A model generated the notes under the pieces. That model was not told the origin of the DNA and did no database searches. It saw only the letters and a program-made list of their open reading frames with translations. Of a DNA stretch of 39,870 bases, positions 7,082-15,427 are shown piece by piece (the stretch's first letter is position 1; each line of letters opens with the position of its first letter). The position numbers and the translations under genes were made by a program. Source of the stretch: CF-13 sp036782775 (GTDB taxonomy: Bacteria > Chloroflexota > Dormibacteria > CF-121); the NCBI GenBank assembly GCA_036782775.1, contig DAIPYJ010000023.1, positions 1 to 39,870 on the forward strand, read 5' to 3'.

Positions 7082-9529
7082 CTACGCCGCTTGGCTGGTC
7101 TGAAGGTTGTTGATCATCTCGAGGAACCGGTCTTTGCCGAAGTCTCCCTTCTGGATGATCGATTGGATGTTGCCTTGCAGGCGCTCGCGGTCCTCGCTGG
7201 TGATGTTTTTCGCCGTATAGATAAGGATGGGGATCTGGCTGGCATCCGGATCTTCCCGGAGCTTGGAGACGACCTCGAAGCCGTCGACGTCGGGCATCAT
7301 CAGGTCGAGGATGATCAGGTCGGGCTTCTTCTTGAGCGCGATGTCCAGGCCGGCCTTGCCGCCGTCGGCCACCATGACCTCCATGTTGAACGGCTTGAGC
7401 ATCGCCTTGATCAGCCGGATGTTCTGCGGATCGTCATCGACGATCAGGATCGAGGACGGCGTCTTCTTGCCCCGCTTGCCGTCGGCCAGCAGGTCGAACT
7501 TGACCATCATCTGCAGCAGCTGCTGACGGTCGATCGGCTTGGTCAGGAAGTCGGCCTGCCCGATGTCGAACGGCAGTGACTCCTTGTTGACCTTCGAGGT
7601 GAGCACGATCGGGATGTCCTTGGTCTTCGACTCGCGCCGCAGGTCATAGACCAGACCACTGCCGCCGTTGGGCGGCAACTGGGTATCGATCAGCACGGCG
7701 AGTGGCTGGAGCTGGACCGCCTTGCGCAACGCCTCCTGGGCGCTGGCGGCGATCACCACCTCGTAGCCGGCGTGGCTGAGGAAGGGCTCGATGCGCTCCT
7801 TCACCGCCGGGTCGTTGTCGGCGACGAGGATTACCGGTGGCTTGCTGGTCGCGCCGGATGGCGGCACCATGGCGATCGGCCGCTCCTGGATGCCGGCCTC
7901 CTGCTTGGCGAATTCGATCAGCTCCCGGATGTGCTCCACCAACCGCTTGCCGCTTTCGTTGATGTGGGCGACGAACTCGCGGCGCTCCTCAGGGGTGGTC
8001 TTGTTCGCCTTCTCGTCCAGCAGGATCTCGGAGAAGCCGATGATGGCGTTGAGCGGGGAATTCAGGTCATGGCTCTGGTCGTAAATGACCCGGAACTTGG
8101 CCTCGAAGTCCCGGCGGGCCTGGCTCAGGGCCGGCGCTGCATCCTTATTCTTTCCGCTGGCCGCCAGCTCGGCGCGTAGCCCTTCCAGTTGTGCCTGAAG
8201 CGCGCGCTTCTCCGTCTCGAGCTTGGCGATCGCCTGACTCGTCTGGCTCGCGCCGCCGGCGGCCTTGCGAGCCTCCTCCAGCTGCGCTTTGAGGGAGGCT
8301 TTCTCTCGTTGCCAGGCCTGTTCCAGCTCGCGCGCCTGCGCCATCCGCTGGCCCTGCAGCTCATTGGTCTTCGCCATCATGTCGGAGAGCTCAGCCTGGA
8401 CGCGTTCGAGGTCGACCTTGAGCTGGTTCTTCTCCGAGGTCAGGCGCTGCTCGCGTGCCGTCCATTCTTCGGCTTTGCGGCCGGTCTCGCCGGCGAGGTC
8501 GGCATGCAGGCCCTTGAGCTTCTCGTAGTCCTGCTGCATCGCCGCCAATCTGGCGACCGCGTCCTGGACCTGTTTCTTGAGGGCGGCCTTTTCCTCGGCC
8601 ACCGACGCCTCGCGGCTCTGCCAGTCCTTTTCGAGCGCCTTGACCTTGGTGAGCAGGGCGGAGCGTTCGTCGTTGACCCGCTGAAAGTCCGACTGGACCT
8701 TCTCCAGCTCCATGATCTTCTTGCGCGCCTCATCGATCTGGCCCTGTAGCAGCTTGCGATCGGCCTTGGCCTGCGAATCAGTGGTTTGCGCCGCCTGTTC
8801 GAGCCGGGCGACGTCGGCGACCAAGCGCTGGCGCTCCGCTTGCCACTTCTCGCGCGCCGTGCGCAGCGGGTCGAGCTCCGCCTGCACGCTCTTCAGCTGC
8901 TGCTGCAGCTGACTGTTGAGCTCGTTGAGGCGGGTCTTCTCCTGGGTGAGCTCGAGGCGTCCCTTCTGCCACTCCTGCTCGAGTTGGGCCTGTTTGGCCA
9001 CCGCCGTGTCCCTGTCCTTGAGCAGGGTCTCGCGGTCCATCGCCCACTGGATCTGGGAGGTCTGCAGGCTGTCTAAGTCGTCCTGCGCGCTCTTGAGATC
9101 GGCCCGGATCTTCTTCTGGTCGGCTTCGAATTTTTGCGCCAGCTGGATCCGTTCCTGCTCGAGCTGTTTGAGCTGCGCGCGGCGTTCCTCGTCCCTGACC
9201 CGGGCTCGGTTGAGGTCCTCTTTGATCCGGCCCAGCTCGACCTGGGCCTGGTCGTGCTTCTGCTGCAGATCGTGGTGCCCTTGCTTGAACGAATCCTGCT
9301 GATCGAGGAGCGCCTGGCGGTCCATCGCCCATTGGAGCTGGGCGTTCTGGAGCTCGTCCAGCTCCACCTGCTTCTCGTTGAGCTGGCGCTTGACGACGGC
9401 AAGCTCCTTCTCCTTCTCCTCGAGCTGCCCGCCGATATCCTCCTGAAGGGCCTGAAGGTGGGCGATGAATTCCTGGTTCTGCTGCAGGATGTCCGCGAAG
9501 GACCGGCCCTTGGGCGTCTCCGGGGCCAT
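7082..9529 (-). CDS. Coiled-coil / DHp (no kinase domain) / REC-REC protein
   Basis: An 815-aa protein. Residues about 10-460 form one long heptad-rich coiled coil. It contains repeated segments: QWAMDR at 66 and again at 161, with similar flanks, and a weaker copy KWQAER at 228. A DHp-like helical hairpin follows (474-545) with SHDLNSPLNAIIGFSE, H487 replacing the usual SHELRTPLN. No ATP-binding domain follows: there are no N, G1 or G2 boxes. Two receivers come next. REC1 has DND, D615 in LIDTQLP and K664. REC2 has DDD, D742 in ILDLMMPDVDG and K794. It cannot autophosphorylate, so it probably accepts phosphate from neighbouring kinases or acts as a scaffold. Its ATG overlaps the upstream stop as TGATG, implying coupling. 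Confidence 0.9.
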   Translation of the reverse strand: MAPETPKGRSFADILQQNQEFIAHLQALQEDIGGQLEEKEKELAVVKRQLNEKQVELDELQNAQLQWAMDRQALLDQQDSFKQGHHDLQQKHDQAQVELGRIKEDLNRARVRDEERRAQLKQLEQERIQLAQKFEADQKKIRADLKSAQDDLDSLQTSQIQWAMDRETLLKDRDTAVAKQAQLEQEWQKGRLELTQEKTRLNELNSQLQQQLKSVQAELDPLRTAREKWQAERQRLVADVARLEQAAQTTDSQAKADRKLLQGQIDEARKKIMELEKVQSDFQRVNDERSALLTKVKALEKDWQSREASVAEEKAALKKQVQDAVARLAAMQQDYEKLKGLHADLAGETGRKAEEWTAREQRLTSEKNQLKVDLERVQAELSDMMAKTNELQGQRMAQARELEQAWQREKASLKAQLEEARKAAGGASQTSQAIAKLETEKRALQAQLEGLRAELAASGKNKDAAPALSQARRDFEAKFRVIYDQSHDLNSPLNAIIGFSEILLDEKANKTTPEERREFVAHINESGKRLVEHIRELIEFAKQEAGIQERPIAMVPPSGATSKPPVILVADNDPAVKERIEPFLSHAGYEVVIAASAQEALRKAVQLQPLAVLIDTQLPPNGGSGLVYDLRRESKTKDIPIVLTSKVNKESLPFDIGQADFLTKPIDRQQLLQMMVKFDLLADGKRGKKTPSSILIVDDDPQNIRLIKAMLKPFNMEVMVADGGKAGLDIALKKKPDLIILDLMMPDVDGFEVVSKLREDPDASQIPILIYTAKNITSEDRERLQGNIQSIIQKGDFGKDRFLEMINNLQTSQAA

Positions 9530-9894
9530 CAGGCCGCCTTCCGACCCTGCTGCAAGTAGCGGTCGACGGCGGCGCGCATCGCGTCGAGATGTGCGCTCAT
9601 CGCGCCCAGTTGATCGACCCGCTCCTGCTCCAGCTGACGAAGCTGCTCGGCTCGCTCGGCATCGCGCTGGTGCGCATGGCGCAATTCCTCGTGCAGGCGC
9701 GAGATTTCCGCCTGCGCCTGATCATGCGCGTAGCGCAACTCCTCGACTTCCTTCTTGCGCGCCTCGTGTTCCTCGACCAGTCCCTCGAGGTTGTGAACCA
9801 ACTCCTGGTTCAGCTGGAGGATGTCGGAGATCGGCCGGGCCGACTTCGACACCGGCTCGCTGGCCCGATTGGGCTTCGACGGCTGTTCGGCCAT
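9529..9894 (-). CDS. Small coiled-coil protein, paralogue of the neighbour's N-terminus
   Basis: A 121-aa soluble protein, nearly all coiled coil (about residues 22-115). Its sequence parallels the first 135 residues of the next gene: DILQLNQELVHNLEGL versus DILQQNQEFIAHLQAL, and a later HDQAQ...RDAER...LRQLEQER block matched by HDQAQ...RDEER...LKQLEQER. The C-terminus RYLQQGRKAA closely resembles the RYLQQGRLKTA tail of the receiver encoded just upstream. Start and stop both sit in TGATG overlaps with the neighbours, so expression is coupled. I do not recognise a named family. A role in assembling or bridging the phosphorelay components is inferred from the shared segments. Confidence 0.8.
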   Translation of the reverse strand: MAEQPSKPNRASEPVSKSARPISDILQLNQELVHNLEGLVEEHEARKKEVEELRYAHDQAQAEISRLHEELRHAHQRDAERAEQLRQLEQERVDQLGAMSAHLDAMRAAVDRYLQQGRKAA

Positions 9895-10283
9895 CAGGCG
9901 GTTTTCAACCGTCCTTGTTGCAGATACCGGGATACTTCGGTTGCCAGCCCCTGCGGGTCGACCGGTTTGGCGATGTAGCCGTCGCAGCCGGCGCCGAGGA
10001 TCTTCTCGCGGTCGCCCGACATGGCATGAGCCGTGAGCGCGACGACCACCACCCCGGCCATGCGCGCGTCGGACCGGATCTTGCGCGTCACCGCAAGGCC
10101 ATCCTCCCCTGGCAGCTGGATGTCCATCAGGACGATGTCGGGCAGCTCGCGCGTCATCTCGGCCAGGCACTCGGCTCCGGTGGTGGCTTTGCGAACCGTA
10201 AAGCCCTTCTTCTCCAGGAGGAATTGCGCCAGCCGGAGATTGACCGGGTTATCTTCGACGATCAAAACTTTGCCGGCGGTCAC
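9894..10283 (-). CDS. Single-domain response regulator (CheY/DivK type)
   Basis: A 129-aa stand-alone receiver: VLIVEDNPVN (acidic pocket E10, D11), phospho-acceptor D54 in VLMDIQLPGEDG, the T in ALTAHAM and K in YIAKPV. No output domain is present, so it works as a phosphate shuttle or protein-binding switch. The start is GTG 10283, set by AAGGAGG seven nt upstream; this overlaps the end of the hybrid kinase gene by 35 bp. The last ten residues (RYLQQGRLKT) lie beyond the receiver fold and recur at the end of the following small coiled-coil protein. Its stop overlaps the next ATG (TGATG). Confidence 0.93.
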   Translation of the reverse strand: MTAGKVLIVEDNPVNLRLAQFLLEKKGFTVRKATTGAECLAEMTRELPDIVLMDIQLPGEDGLAVTRKIRSDARMAGVVVVALTAHAMSGDREKILGAGCDGYIAKPVDPQGLATEVSRYLQQGRLKTA

Positions 10284-12687
10284 GTCCTGTCCTCCTTCGC
10301 CTCTGAACGATGTCCAGGCTCTTGATGGCGTGCAATACGGCATCGGGCTGGGCGAGGCCGGAAGGTATAACGGCGCTCCATGCTGTCGCTGGCACCCTCG
10401 GTGAAACTTCGCCAAGCGCGATCAGGGCCGGTTGGGCCGGCAGCCCCCGAAGCCCAACCACCCACTCCGGCTCAGCCGGAGCCAGGACCAGCACGTCTGG
10501 GGCCGCCGCGCGGGCCTTCTCCAGCGCCTCCTGGAGCCCGGGGGCTCGGAAGACCTCGAATCCCTCCTCCACCAGACTGGCCGCCAGGGGCGCCAGGGCC
10601 TTCCGGTCCCGGTGGACGACCAGGACCCGGACGCGATCGCGGCGGCGCTTGATCCCCTGGCTGATCCGCCGGAGCTCATCCTGCATCGTCTTCGTGGCCC
10701 AGGGCTTGGCGACGTAGCCGAGGACGCCGAACTGTTCCATCAGCGCGGGATTCCTGGTCACGGAGCAGACCAGCACCGGCACATCCGCGGTCGCGGCGCG
10801 CCCGCGAAGCTCCTGCAACACCTGCCACCCATCCCTGGCGGGCAGCACCGTTTCCATCACGACCAGGTCCGGAAGGATCTCCATCGCCTTGCGGACCGCC
10901 TGCTCGCCATCGCGAGCATGGGCAACCCGAAAGCCGACGCCCTGCAGCTCGGCCGTCAGTCGCTGGCTGCTGGCCGGATCGTCCTCGACCACCAGCGCCA
11001 GCGGGAGCTCCATCGTCTCGAGCACGGGACCCTCCTCGGCGGGCGGGTCCGGCAGTCCGGCTGGGCGTGGCTCGCGTGGGGTGGTGAAGGTAAACGTCGA
11101 GCCCTTGCCGAACTGGCTCTCCGCCCAGATACGGCCGCCGTGCATCTGGACGAATCGGCGGCAAAGCGCCAACCCCAGTCCGGTGCCCTGGTAGCGCCGC
11201 GTGTAGGAACCGTCGATTTGCTCGAACTCGCGAAACAGCTTGGGCAAATCGTCTGGTTTGATGCCGATCCCGGTGTCATGCACGGAGACCAGCAATTGGT
11301 CGGGCATGTCCTTGACCGTCAGGATGATGTGGCCAGGGGCAGGCGTGAACTTCACGGCGTTCGATAGCAGGTTGTAGAGCACCTGCTTGAACTTGCTGCG
11401 GTCGCCTTTGATCGTCCCCGCCTCGTTGATGCCCAGCACGCTGAGCTCGAGGCCTTGCTGGCGGGCCATCGGCTCCAGGATGGCAGTGACCTCCTGGATC
11501 GCATCGGCAACCGGCAGCTCTTCGGCCTTCAACTCCATCTTCCCCGCCTCGATCTTGGCCAGGTCGAGGATGTCGTTGATCAGGCCGAGCAGGTGCTGGC
11601 CGCTGCTGTGGATGTTGCGCAGGAATTCCGTCCGCTCGCCGGCGTTGAGGCTCATCGTCGAGTCGAGCAGGATCTCGCTGAAGCCGAGGATGGCATTGAG
11701 CGGGGTGCGCAGCTCGTGGGACATGTTCGCCAGGAACTCCGACTTGTAGCGGTTCGACTGCTCGAGCTGACGGTTTACCTGCAGGATCTCCTCATCGGCC
11801 CGCCGCAGCGCCGCGTGCTGCCGCATCAGGTAGCGGTTCGACTCTTTCAGGCGGGCCAGCAGGCTCTGCCGCTCCTGGCGCAGCCGCTGCTTCTCCAGGT
11901 TGCGCTCCAGCAGTTCCCGCAAGCGCTGCAGGTCGATCGGTTTCGCGATGTAGTCGTCGGCCCCGCCGCGCAGCGCCTCGGCGGCAACCTGCTCCGAGCC
12001 GTAGGCCGTCATCATCACGACCACCGAGTCCGGGTAGTCGCGCAGCATCTGGGGCAAGAGGCTGAGCCCGCTCTCCTCCGGCATCTGGACGTCGAGGAAG
12101 ATCAGTGCCGGCCGACGGCCGTCCAGCAACCGTCGCGCCTGGGCGGCGTTCGGTGCGGTGATCGCGTCGAACCCCTGCCTCGCCACCGCCTTGCTGAGAA
12201 ACGCGCGGTTGTCCGGATCGTCGTCGATTGCGACCAGGATCGGCCGCGGCTCGAGCTCCGGCTCGGCGCCCAGGAGACCGCGGACCGCCTGCACCAGGTC
12301 CTGACCGACGCCGAGGTCACGGCCCGAGCCGGTGGAGAGTGGGCCGAGGTCACCGATGAAGCGATCGGCTCCAGCGGCAAGCGCCCGCTTGCCCTCGTCG
12401 GCATCGACATGGACGCCGGCCATCAGCAGCACCGGGATGTTGGTGGTCGCCGGATTGCTCTTGAGGATTTCGCAGACCCGCAGGCCGTCGATGCGGCGCA
12501 ACAGGAGATTGAGGACGATGGCGTCCGGGACTTCTTCGCGGGCGCGGTCGAGGGCGGCGAGGCCGTCCTGGGCATCGATCACCGTGAAGCCCTCCCGCTG
12601 CAGGCGTTCGCGAATCGCCTTCAGACGCTCCGGATCGTCGTCCGCGACCAGGATCCGGCGGCTCGAGGAGGTGGTCGGGTCGTTCAT
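10249..12687 (-). CDS. Hybrid histidine kinase: REC-REC-DHp-CA-REC-REC
   Basis: An 812-aa soluble kinase with four receiver-like domains. REC1 (about 10-125) keeps the acidic pocket, but the acceptor position is N60 and the conserved Lys is lost. REC2 (148-262) is canonical, with D199 and AKPI. A coiled linker leads to DHp H324 (SHELRTPLN) and an intact catalytic domain (N-box near 443, DTGIG 471-475, GTGLGL 501-506). REC3 (562-680) has E612 where Asp is expected. REC4 (686-800) has A736 and no Lys. The C-terminus is very basic (RRRRTGRDRRQSFDRRR). There is no membrane segment, so input probably arrives through the receivers. The ATG at 12687 overlaps the preceding kinase's stop (ATGA); the 3' end overlaps the receiver gene by 35 bp. 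Confidence 0.93.
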   Translation of the reverse strand: MNDPTTSSSRRILVADDDPERLKAIRERLQREGFTVIDAQDGLAALDRAREEVPDAIVLNLLLRRIDGLRVCEILKSNPATTNIPVLLMAGVHVDADEGKRALAAGADRFIGDLGPLSTGSGRDLGVGQDLVQAVRGLLGAEPELEPRPILVAIDDDPDNRAFLSKAVARQGFDAITAPNAAQARRLLDGRRPALIFLDVQMPEESGLSLLPQMLRDYPDSVVVMMTAYGSEQVAAEALRGGADDYIAKPIDLQRLRELLERNLEKQRLRQERQSLLARLKESNRYLMRQHAALRRADEEILQVNRQLEQSNRYKSEFLANMSHELRTPLNAILGFSEILLDSTMSLNAGERTEFLRNIHSSGQHLLGLINDILDLAKIEAGKMELKAEELPVADAIQEVTAILEPMARQQGLELSVLGINEAGTIKGDRSKFKQVLYNLLSNAVKFTPAPGHIILTVKDMPDQLLVSVHDTGIGIKPDDLPKLFREFEQIDGSYTRRYQGTGLGLALCRRFVQMHGGRIWAESQFGKGSTFTFTTPREPRPAGLPDPPAEEGPVLETMELPLALVVEDDPASSQRLTAELQGVGFRVAHARDGEQAVRKAMEILPDLVVMETVLPARDGWQVLQELRGRAATADVPVLVCSVTRNPALMEQFGVLGYVAKPWATKTMQDELRRISQGIKRRRDRVRVLVVHRDRKALAPLAASLVEEGFEVFRAPGLQEALEKARAAAPDVLVLAPAEPEWVVGLRGLPAQPALIALGEVSPRVPATAWSAVIPSGLAQPDAVLHAIKSLDIVQRRRRTGRDRRQSFDRRR

Positions 12688-14807
12688 GCCACCCTCGCGA
12701 GAACGGGAAGCCGGGGGATCAGGAAGCGGAAGGTGCTGCCGGAGCCGGGGGAGCTTTCCACCCAGATCTGGCCGCCCTGCAGCTCGACCAGGCGCTTCGA
12801 GAGCGCCAGGCCGAGCCCGACGCCTTCGTAGCCCCGCGACGTCGACCCATCAACCTGCCGAAATTCTTCGAAGAGGCGGGCCTGATCCTCCGGCTTGATG
12901 CCGATTCCCGTGTCGCGCACCTCGACCACGGTTCCCGGCTCGGTCTCGATGGCGCTGACGAGGACGCTGCCGTGATGCGGCGTGAACTTGATCGCGTTGT
13001 TGACCAGGTTGTGGACCACGTGCCGCAGGCTGCGCGGGTCGAAGACGACTTCCAGCCGCCGGTCGACACCGGAGCTGACGGTCAACTCCTTCTGGGTTGC
13101 CGCGGCGGCGTTTTCCGAAAGCGCCGCGTCCACCGCTTCGGCGAGAAGGCATGGCGACGGGTGGAGTTCGAGCCGCCCCGCCTGGATGTGGGTCAGCTCG
13201 AGGATGTCGTTGATCAACTTCAGCAGGCGTTTCCCGCTGTTGTGGATGGTTTCGGCGAATTCTCCGCGTTCCGCCTCGGAAAGCTCCGGTGTGGTGTGGA
13301 TGATTTCCGAAAAGCCGATGATGGCGTTGAGCGGCGTGCGGAGCTCATGGGACATGTTGGTCAGGAACTCCGACTTCATCCGGTCGGCTTCCTGGAGCTC
13401 GAGGTTGGCGCGCTGCAGCATTTCGATCGTCTGCCGCTCGCGCTGAAAGCGACGAGCGTTGTCGAGCGCGACCGCTGCCTGGTTCGACAGGATCTGCAGC
13501 ACCTGCATCAGGGTGGCGTCGAAGGGCCGGACCTCGTGGAAATAGACGGAGACGGTGCCCACGAACTCGCGCTCGAGGAACATCGGCAGCCCGAGCGCCG
13601 CGCGCCAGCCGTATTGCTGGCCCAGTGGATCGAGCGGAAAGCGTCCGTCGAGCTGGATGTCTTCGGAGAACACCGGCCGCTGTTCAATCACGACCTGGGT
13701 CACCAGCCCGGGCGAAACGTTGGTGAGCGGCTTTCCGAGGACGGCGGAGTCCACACCTTCGCCAACTTCGATCACCTGATCTGAAAGCGTGCCCGCCCTG
13801 GTCACCGTGATCAGGCAGGACGCCGCGCCCGAGACGCCGAGGACGGCGTGGGCCACGCCCTGCAAGAGGGAGCTGGGACCGACGGTCACCGCCGTCAGCG
13901 CCTGGGAGACCTGGCGCAACATCTCCATCGAGGTGTCGAGTCGAAGCGCCTGCTGCCGGGTCTGCTCGAAGAGGAAGGTGTTTTCGAGCGACACCGCCAC
14001 CTCCGCCCCCAGCGAGGCCGCCAGCTTGACGTCGTAGTTGCCGCTGAAGGTCCCGTTGCGCTTGTTGGCGAGCAGCAGCACGCCGAGCGGACGGCCGCCC
14101 GAGCCGAGCGGGACCAGCAACATGTCGCGATAGCCGAAGGTCTGGGGCAGCATCTGCCCTGCCTCGATGTCGTGCAGGCAGTCCTCGATGATGACCGGCT
14201 GCTGGGTCACGAAGACGCGGCCGATCAGCGTCGAGGCGTTGGCACCGAAGCGCAACTGGTTGAGACGCATCTGGTTGAAGAGCCGGCTCTCCCGCATCCC
14301 GGAGGGGGCCGCCGGCGCGATCAGGGCCTCCAGCCCCTCCTGGTAGAGGAAGAAGCCGCACATCTCGACGTCGAGCAGCTGGGCCAGTTTGTTGGTCAGG
14401 GTTTCGAGGTCCTCGCCCAGCTTGGTCAGGTTCGAAACCGCGGTGGCGGTCTCGAAGAAATGGGTCAGCTCTTGCAGGTTCTGGTCGGCTCGGCGGGAGA
14501 GCTCGAGGTTCTCCTGGACGATGCGAAAGTACTTGAAGCTCCAGAAGCCGGTAAGGACCATCACTGGAAGAAAGAGGACGGCAAGGAAATAGGTGATCGG
14601 TGAGGGCGACCACCAGCGCGCGACGTAGATCAGGAAGAGCTCGGTCATGCTGCCGAGCAAGATCCACAACCGCCAGTTGAAGCGGTTGCGAGCGCTCGCC
14701 GAAGAACGCCGCCGGATGACCGGCTCGGGGTATTGCACCATGCGCTGCATTGGTTTGACGCGGATCGCGTGCATTGCTTCGCAGGCGCGACTGGCGCTCA
14801 GCGGCAT
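12684..14807 (-). CDS. Membrane sensor histidine kinase with two GAF domains (first operon gene)
   Basis: A kinase of up to 707 aa. It has two membrane helices (about 46-64 and 71-92) with a very short connection, a helical linker, GAF domains at about 120-285 and 295-455, DHp with H487 in SHELRTPLNAIIGFSE, and a complete catalytic domain (VNNAIKF, DTGIGI, GVGLGLA). Sensing is therefore likely membrane-proximal or cytosolic. The start is uncertain: ATGs occur at codons 1, 12, 20 and 23, none with a clear ribosome binding site, and the membrane helix begins only at residue 46. It heads the operon and is divergent from the gene at 14893; the 85-bp gap must hold its promoter. Its stop overlaps the next ATG (ATGA). 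Confidence 0.92.
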   Translation of the reverse strand: MPLSASRACEAMHAIRVKPMQRMVQYPEPVIRRRSSASARNRFNWRLWILLGSMTELFLIYVARWWSPSPITYFLAVLFLPVMVLTGFWSFKYFRIVQENLELSRRADQNLQELTHFFETATAVSNLTKLGEDLETLTNKLAQLLDVEMCGFFLYQEGLEALIAPAAPSGMRESRLFNQMRLNQLRFGANASTLIGRVFVTQQPVIIEDCLHDIEAGQMLPQTFGYRDMLLVPLGSGGRPLGVLLLANKRNGTFSGNYDVKLAASLGAEVAVSLENTFLFEQTRQQALRLDTSMEMLRQVSQALTAVTVGPSSLLQGVAHAVLGVSGAASCLITVTRAGTLSDQVIEVGEGVDSAVLGKPLTNVSPGLVTQVVIEQRPVFSEDIQLDGRFPLDPLGQQYGWRAALGLPMFLEREFVGTVSVYFHEVRPFDATLMQVLQILSNQAAVALDNARRFQRERQTIEMLQRANLELQEADRMKSEFLTNMSHELRTPLNAIIGFSEIIHTTPELSEAERGEFAETIHNSGKRLLKLINDILELTHIQAGRLELHPSPCLLAEAVDAALSENAAAATQKELTVSSGVDRRLEVVFDPRSLRHVVHNLVNNAIKFTPHHGSVLVSAIETEPGTVVEVRDTGIGIKPEDQARLFEEFRQVDGSTSRGYEGVGLGLALSKRLVELQGGQIWVESSPGSGSTFRFLIPRLPVLARVA

Positions 14808-14880
14808 TGGCCCGCCGCTTTACAAAGGTTTACGGACTCGTGGCGCTTTCGTATTGCGGGAAGTGCCGCCAGGCCTTTGC

Positions 14881-14886
14881 TACGCT
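14881..14886 (+). promoter_or_regulatory. -10 box TACGCT of a leaderless-type promoter
   Basis: TACGCT ends 6 nt before GTG 14893, placing the expected transcription start at or next to the start codon. No -35 match at standard spacing is evident. Confidence 0.5.
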
Positions 14887-14892
14887 CTAGGC

Positions 14893-15363
14893 GTGCAGCG
14901 AGAAACCGCGTTCAACGTCTCGGCGATCAAGGACACCGTCCTTCGCTCGATCAAGTTGAACCAGCAGGCGTACAACAATCGCGACGCCGACGTGCTCCGC
15001 GAGGTTTACCTGGAGCCGATGCTTTCCCAGGTCGCCCATGACCTGTCCGGGGATTTCGAGTCCTTTCCCGCCGCACGCCTCGACATCACCTGCGAGGTCC
15101 TCGACGTCTCCTACACCGCGTACCTGCAGATCGGGAAAGTCGAGCTCTCCGCCTATGGCCTGGAGGCGAGCCCGCAAAACGTCAACGTGACGACCAAAGA
15201 AGAATGGATTTACCGCCTGGTGCCCGACGCCGAGAAAGGCGTCGGACTCGGCCGGCGCACCACCCATCGCTTCCTGGGGTACTACCACTACACGCTGGTC
15301 GACATCGACGGACGCTGGTGGATCACCGACGTCCAATCAGCCAGCGAAATCTGGCTTCCCTAG
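14893..15363 (+). CDS. Hypothetical protein, SnoaL/NTF2-like size and pattern
   Basis: A 156-aa soluble protein starting at GTG 14893. It begins with a helix (KDTVLRSIKLNQQAYNNRD), then strands, and ends with a paired strand pattern TLVDIDGRWWITDVQSA. Helix first, then a curved sheet ending in a D-G-x-W-x-I strand, resembles the NTF2/SnoaL or IMS-import-like domain (compare ARC6/Tim44-type tails). That assignment is inference. The start was chosen because the TACGCT box lies 6 nt upstream and because the region before it has no protein character. A strong bidirectional terminator follows. It is divergent from the kinase operon. Confidence 0.7.
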   Translation: MQRETAFNVSAIKDTVLRSIKLNQQAYNNRDADVLREVYLEPMLSQVAHDLSGDFESFPAARLDITCEVLDVSYTAYLQIGKVELSAYGLEASPQNVNVTTKEEWIYRLVPDAEKGVGLGRRTTHRFLGYYHYTLVDIDGRWWITDVQSASEIWLP

Positions 15364-15377
15364 TTCCGGGCAAACAA

Positions 15378-15406
15378 AAAAGCCCGGGGAAACGCTCCGG
15401 GCTTTT
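15378..15406. terminator. Bidirectional intrinsic terminator
   Basis: The perfect inverted repeat AAAAGCCCGG / CCGGGCTTTT (15378-15387, 15397-15406) surrounds a 9-nt loop, with A-runs on one side and T-runs on the other. It lies between convergent genes ending at 15363 (+) and 15428 (-), so it can serve both. Confidence 0.9.
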
Positions 15407-15427
15407 CGGATTCAGGTTTACGAGTTG

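Noticed and set aside
10432..12831. Long plus-strand frames opposite the hybrid kinase (311 and 458 aa)
   Set aside because: High-GC codon bias on the minus strand leaves open antisense frames; the kinase motifs show which strand is real.
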